Positions 25,298 through 28,758 of a stretch of 28,758 bases of DNA are shown here, piece after piece (within the stretch, counting starts at the first letter, position 1; every line of letters starts with the position of its first letter). The position numbers and the translations under genes were made by a program. The notes under the pieces are model-generated. The model did not search any database. It was not told the DNA's origin and saw nothing but the letters and a program-made list of their open reading frames with translations. The stretch is from Methanobacterium sp. (GTDB lineage: Archaea > Methanobacteriota > Methanobacteria > Methanobacteriales > Methanobacteriaceae), in assembly GCA_019084405.1 (NCBI GenBank), contig JAHRFX010000027.1, forward strand, positions 1-28,758, given 5' to 3'.

Positions 25298-26545
25298 TTA
25301 TCTTTTATGCAGCTCTTTTAGAACATTTTCATTAGAAAAGATTTGATTCAGCTTTTCATCTATTAATTTATTTCTTTCCATCATATCTTCCAATTTCTTT
25401 TCCAGAGTAACAATTTTATCTTCTTTCTTTTCGGATTCTTCTGTAAGCTCTTTAACCCGTTCATCGATAGTATCATGGACTTCCACTTTACCGAACAGGG
25501 TCAAATCATCCATATAAAGATAGTATTTCTTTTTCAAATCAGCGTAATCCGGTTTTAAATATCGGCGGCCTGTTTCGTCCTGGACCTTGTGCCCCATCAG
25601 GATTCGGGGTTCAATCCATCCCATATTCTTTTTAAGTTGATTAGAAAACCATTTACGTAGGTTATGGGGGCGAAAATAAGATGGCCTTGTTTGGGGAAAA
25701 CCGCATTTTTTATTAATTCGTTGGAAATATCTATTAAAAGTTTGTTGGTTTTGTTTTTTTCCTGGAAGACCACAAAAAAGGGGAGTTTCTGGTTTAAATG
25801 GTGCTGGTGGTTTAACTTCTAAATAGTTAAGAATAAAATAGAGACTTTCAGGTGTTGAATATGTTGTCTGCCATTTCGCACCTTTTTGCATGAAGTAGTG
25901 CCAGGTTAATGGCCCGAAAGTTTTTGGTAGCTGTTCACGTATCTTTTCAATATCTTTGAAGTCCTCAGGATCAACATTTATATATTCCTTTAGGGCTTCG
26001 CATAGATCTTTGAGTGTTAGATTCCTCAAGTCTCCCTGCCTCATCCCTGTGGTGGCTAATAAAATGATTACTGCCTGAAATTTGATGGATGAATTACTTA
26101 TGGCTTTTTTAATATCTTCAGTATTAGGTAACTTCTCAACAGAATCTTCTTTACTGGGTCTTGGTGGTCTTCTTCTGTTTTGAGGAAGTTCCATTATTCC
26201 ATAGAATCTGTAAAAAGATTTGACCATTATAATAAATGTTTTAAGGGTTGATTCTCCTAACTTTGTTTCTAAGAAGTCTTCATAGTCTTCCAGGTGTTGT
26301 ACAATTCGCCGTCTTTTAAGTCGTATGCCTGCTTCTTCATCATCATCTGCTTCATCTATAGCTTCAGTTGGAGTTAAGCCAGTTGATTGGTAATAGTATC
26401 TGAAAGCATAAGTGTATGAAGTTTTACTGCTCTGGGACAAATGTCGTTTTCTGAAATATCGCTGGAGTTTAGGATCTTCATCAACATTCTTCATAACATT
26501 TAATTGATTTTTATTACTATAAATATTTTTCAATAGAAACCCCAA
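25298..26545 (-). CDS. Tyrosine recombinase (phage/plasmid-type integrase)
   Basis: The 415-residue protein has an N-terminal SAM-like DNA-binding domain ('KTSYTYAFRYYYQSTG', ~residues 40-145). A catalytic domain follows with 'TGMRQGDL' (first Arg), 'RPHNLRKWF' (His-x-x-Arg), 'ILMGHKV' (His) and 'RRYLKP' (Tyr nucleophile). The C-terminus is a coiled coil of ~50 residues. It cuts and rejoins DNA at attachment sites. The frame opens with TTG 26545, but ATG 26494 may be the real start; neither has a clear ribosome site. It lies 38 bases downstream of the tetraether synthase stop in the same direction. No tRNA target is visible. It probably moved, or once moved, part of the accessory region to its left. 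Confidence 0.85.
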   Translation of the reverse strand: MGFLLKNIYSNKNQLNVMKNVDEDPKLQRYFRKRHLSQSSKTSYTYAFRYYYQSTGLTPTEAIDEADDDEEAGIRLKRRRIVQHLEDYEDFLETKLGESTLKTFIIMVKSFYRFYGIMELPQNRRRPPRPSKEDSVEKLPNTEDIKKAISNSSIKFQAVIILLATTGMRQGDLRNLTLKDLCEALKEYINVDPEDFKDIEKIREQLPKTFGPLTWHYFMQKGAKWQTTYSTPESLYFILNYLEVKPPAPFKPETPLFCGLPGKKQNQQTFNRYFQRINKKCGFPQTRPSYFRPHNLRKWFSNQLKKNMGWIEPRILMGHKVQDETGRRYLKPDYADLKKKYYLYMDDLTLFGKVEVHDTIDERVKELTEESEKKEDKIVTLEKKLEDMMERNKLIDEKLNQIFSNENVLKELHKR

Positions 26546-26583
26546 TATGTAGTTTCTATAATCAATTAAACAACCATATTAAT

Positions 26584-28062
26584 TTAATTATCCTTTAAGG
26601 GAATAGAAAATTCTTTTTCAACATCTTGGCGATAAATAGAATTCATGGTACAGAATGGTATAATGCGTCCATCCGGTAATGCATAGTGGATAACACATCT
26701 TTTTACACGGTCTACATCAAAATTCCAGGGATCCATAAAGTGCATACAGGAAATTAGTAGAGTTTTATGATGAAAATCACCTAAAGATTTGTAAGATCTG
26801 TCTTTAAAAACAGAAGTCAAAATATTTTTAATATCGACTGAATCCGGGGCCGCAGTACGGTCAATGGTACGTGGTAGCTCACGTGTAGCCCTGGCTACTG
26901 ATTTTGCTTTACCTCTAATTCCTCCATTTTTAATATCCCCTGTACTTTTTTCCAGAAGATCGAAGAACCTATCCACATCCACAAAACGAGTTATAGGAAT
27001 TATATCACCATTATCAATGAAAATATAGGTGGCGGTGCCGCAGTGCTGGTGACAGGTAAAGGTAACCTGTGGTTCATCCTCAAAAACCTGTACAAATTCT
27101 GATATGGAATGTACCGAGGAGGCAGGGTAGAAATCATCCAGATCTATTTTAGAGTTAGTCTGTTTTTCAACCATTTTCTGGAAATCAGGTATGGTCACCC
27201 TCTGGGCCTCTACCTGATCAGCAGGAGTTCTTCCTGCAAATGAGACGGGCTGGAAATTAACTCCCCGAATAATATCCAGGTTTGCAACTGCAAAACGAAT
27301 AATATCTCCTATTTGATTGTCATTTATCCCTTTTACTATGGTAGGAACTAGAACTATACCTAAATTAGCTTTTCGGCAGTTTTCAATGGCATCTATTTTA
27401 AAAGGCAGTAAATTTTTCCCCCGATTATTTAAATAGGGTTCTTCAGTTATTCCATCAAATTGAAGATAAATTGTATTTAATCCCGCTTCCTTTAAATCTC
27501 TGGCCAGTTCAGGTCTCTTAGCCAACCGTATACCATTAGTTGCGATTTGAGTATGCCTGAATCCTTCTTCCTTGGCCAGCTTTATTAAATCCACAATATC
27601 TTTTCGTATGGTGGGTTCTCCTCCAGAATACTGAATAGCAGGAGTAGGGACGGGTTTATTATTTCTCAAATTCCGGAGCATTTGCCTTATATCTTCATAA
27701 GTGGGTTCGTATAAATATTTAGAAACAGCTGCATTGGCAAAGCAAACCGGACATTTTAAATTACATCTATTGGTAACATCAATAAGGCCTAAAATAGTAT
27801 GACTATCATGATCAGGACATATACCACAATCCATAGGACAGTTTTGGTCGGTTTTGGTTTGAGGATTTTTCAAGCCTTTACCCACATGATTACAATCTTC
27901 AGCTTTCCTGTAAATATCACTATCACTCCAATAAACATTGCTAAAAGACCCATGTTCCGGGCATTCTTTTTTTATCATGACCTTGCCCTTTTCCTCATAA
28001 ACTTCTGCATCCAGTGCTTTTAAACATTCAGGACAGAGGCTTTTTGTCTTTTTGATAACCAT
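26584..28062 (-). CDS. tes: Radical SAM tetraether lipid synthase (Tes family)
   Basis: The 492-residue protein matches the Tes/MJ0619 group of radical SAM enzymes. An N-terminal rubredoxin-like CPEC...CPEHG pair is followed by CPMDCGIC, the cluster-binding CNLKCPVC (Cx3Cx2C variant) near 97-104, and the SAM-binding 'YSGGEPT'. More Cys-containing motifs follow, near 338 (TCHQHCG) and in the C-terminal 'SCMHFMDPWNFDVDRVKRC'. Tes joins the phytanyl tails of two archaeal diether lipids to make membrane-spanning tetraethers (GDGT). ATG 28062 has TAGGTGA upstream. It is divergent from carS, which prepares the head-group precursor of the same lipids, so the pair forms a lipid locus. The family call is strong; the closest paralogue cannot be excluded by eye. 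Confidence 0.85.
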   Translation of the reverse strand: MVIKKTKSLCPECLKALDAEVYEEKGKVMIKKECPEHGSFSNVYWSDSDIYRKAEDCNHVGKGLKNPQTKTDQNCPMDCGICPDHDSHTILGLIDVTNRCNLKCPVCFANAAVSKYLYEPTYEDIRQMLRNLRNNKPVPTPAIQYSGGEPTIRKDIVDLIKLAKEEGFRHTQIATNGIRLAKRPELARDLKEAGLNTIYLQFDGITEEPYLNNRGKNLLPFKIDAIENCRKANLGIVLVPTIVKGINDNQIGDIIRFAVANLDIIRGVNFQPVSFAGRTPADQVEAQRVTIPDFQKMVEKQTNSKIDLDDFYPASSVHSISEFVQVFEDEPQVTFTCHQHCGTATYIFIDNGDIIPITRFVDVDRFFDLLEKSTGDIKNGGIRGKAKSVARATRELPRTIDRTAAPDSVDIKNILTSVFKDRSYKSLGDFHHKTLLISCMHFMDPWNFDVDRVKRCVIHYALPDGRIIPFCTMNSIYRQDVEKEFSIPLKDN

Positions 28063-28173
28063 AATTTCACCTATATATATTTAATATAAAATTATAAATC
28101 ATATAAATCAATTTATTCATCGTTATAAACATTGAAATAGTTCATCGATTTCGTCTATTTCCGGAGGTAAATA
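28063..28173. promoter_or_regulatory. Divergent promoter of tes and carS
   Basis: This 111-base AT-rich gap serves both lipid genes. On the minus strand a TTATATGATTTATAA-like stretch around 28093-28107 fits a TATA box for tes. On the plus strand TTATAAAC near 28124-28131 fits one for carS. The carS ribosome site is CCGGAGGTAA before ATG 28174. A shared gap would allow co-regulation. Confidence 0.4.
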
Positions 28174-28692
28174 ATGAATCCAGATATAATCAACATTTTG
28201 AATATGATTGCCTATGTAATATACTTTATGCTGCCTGCTTATCTTGCTAATGTCAGTGCATTAACCTTTGGTGGTGGAGTTCCCCTTGACTTGGGACATG
28301 ATTTTAGAGACGGTAGGAGAATATTGGGTGATGGTGTAACCTGGAGAGGTACCATTATAGGTACATTAATTGGAACTTTAATTGGTATTATACAGGGAAT
28401 AATCTCGGGGAATATTCTGCAGGGCCTACTCTTAGGCTTTACTTTAGGGGCTGGAGCGCTCTTAGGGGATGCATTCGGTAGTTTTATTAAGCGTAGATGG
28501 AATATTGGTCGCGGAAGACCTGCTCCTATCTTAGATCAGTTAGATTTTGTGGTAGGTGCTTTGTTATTATCTTCTTTAATTGTACCCCTGGAACCAATTT
28601 TAATACTGTTAGTACTTATAATTACTATTATACTCCATCTTTCTGCTAATATACTGGCTTATAGTATGGGAATTAAAGAGGTATGGTATTAA
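28174..28692 (+). CDS. carS: CDP-archaeol synthase (CarS)
   Basis: The 172-residue integral membrane protein is of normal CarS length. Family features are visible: 'LPAYLANVSALTFGGG' near residues 18-33, 'PLDLGHDFRDGRRILGDGVTWRGTIIG', 'GALLGDAFGSFIKRRWNIGRGRPAPILDQLDFVVGALL', and a C-terminal membrane helix ending in 'GIKEVWY'. CarS joins CTP and the unsaturated archaeol precursor (2,3-bis-geranylgeranyl-glycerol phosphate) to form CDP-archaeol, the branch point for polar head groups. It has about four to five membrane helices, and the Asp-rich loops bind Mg and CTP. A clear GGAGGT precedes ATG 28174. Only 66 AT-rich bases follow, and no feature is seen in them. Confidence 0.93.
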   Translation: MNPDIINILNMIAYVIYFMLPAYLANVSALTFGGGVPLDLGHDFRDGRRILGDGVTWRGTIIGTLIGTLIGIIQGIISGNILQGLLLGFTLGAGALLGDAFGSFIKRRWNIGRGRPAPILDQLDFVVGALLLSSLIVPLEPILILLVLIITIILHLSANILAYSMGIKEVWY

Positions 28693-28758
28693 ATACTATA
28701 TTTTTTAATTTGAACTATTTTTAAGATATTTAAATTTCAGTTTAAAAAGAAATTTAAA

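Overview
The window looks like chromosome of a methanogenic archaeon of the order Methanobacteriales, most likely Methanobacterium or a close relative. The evidence is archaeal lipid genes (a tetraether-synthase-like radical SAM protein and CDP-archaeol synthase), a secreted CobN-type protein with a Thr/Pro-rich stalk, an orphan Csa3-like CARF regulator, AT-rich DNA, and ribosome-binding sites of the GGAGGTGAT type used with ATG, GTG and TTG starts. No rRNA, tRNA or CRISPR array was seen.

Layout. (1) Positions 1-789 are non-coding: a perfect 88-bp inverted repeat at the left edge, a diverged third copy of its outer part, a TATA-like box with a 16-bp palindrome, and a candidate ~150-nt structured RNA ending in a hairpin with a T run. 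(2) 790-2735 is a tight four-gene operon with host-like codon use: an Hjc-like resolvase-fold protein with an altered active site, a P-loop-less NTPase-like membrane protein, a small unknown protein and a YdjM/DUF457 membrane protein. (3) 3327-8354 encodes a giant surface-anchored CobN-like chelatase whose only plausible start is an ATT codon. (4) 8501-9055 is a ~70-bp dispersed repeat joined to a decayed partial copy of the YdjM-like gene. (5) 9316-24798 carries mostly AT-rich accessory genes: a large SEC-C/PD-(D/E)xK putative nuclease; a Csa3-like regulator, a NERD protein and a small unknown gene that look more host-like; a PLD-helicase/adenine methyltransferase pair; and a four-gene operon of membrane protein, TIR-like protein, E2-E1 fusion and JAB peptidase. 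(6) 24799-25297 is a non-coding repeat zone with two more copies of the ~70-bp repeat, each followed by an inverted repeat with an 8-bp spacer. (7) 25298-26545 is a tyrosine recombinase, 38 bp downstream of the tetraether synthase gene (26584-28062), which is divergent from carS (28174-28692).

The most interesting system is 21394-24798. The E2-E1 fusion (605 aa) and the JAMM peptidase (160 aa) have the size, order and catalytic motifs of Cap2 and Cap3 from type II CBASS, but no CD-NTase is present. Its place is taken by a ThsB-like (DUF1863/MTH538) TIR protein with a flexible basic tail ending in a small residue, and a three-helix membrane protein opens the operon. The inference is a Thoeris/CBASS-like hybrid in which ubiquitin-like conjugation controls a TIR enzyme and a membrane protein is the effector. 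Together with the helicase-methyltransferase pair and the putative nucleases, this makes 9.3-24.8 kb look like an archaeal defence island next to an integrase.
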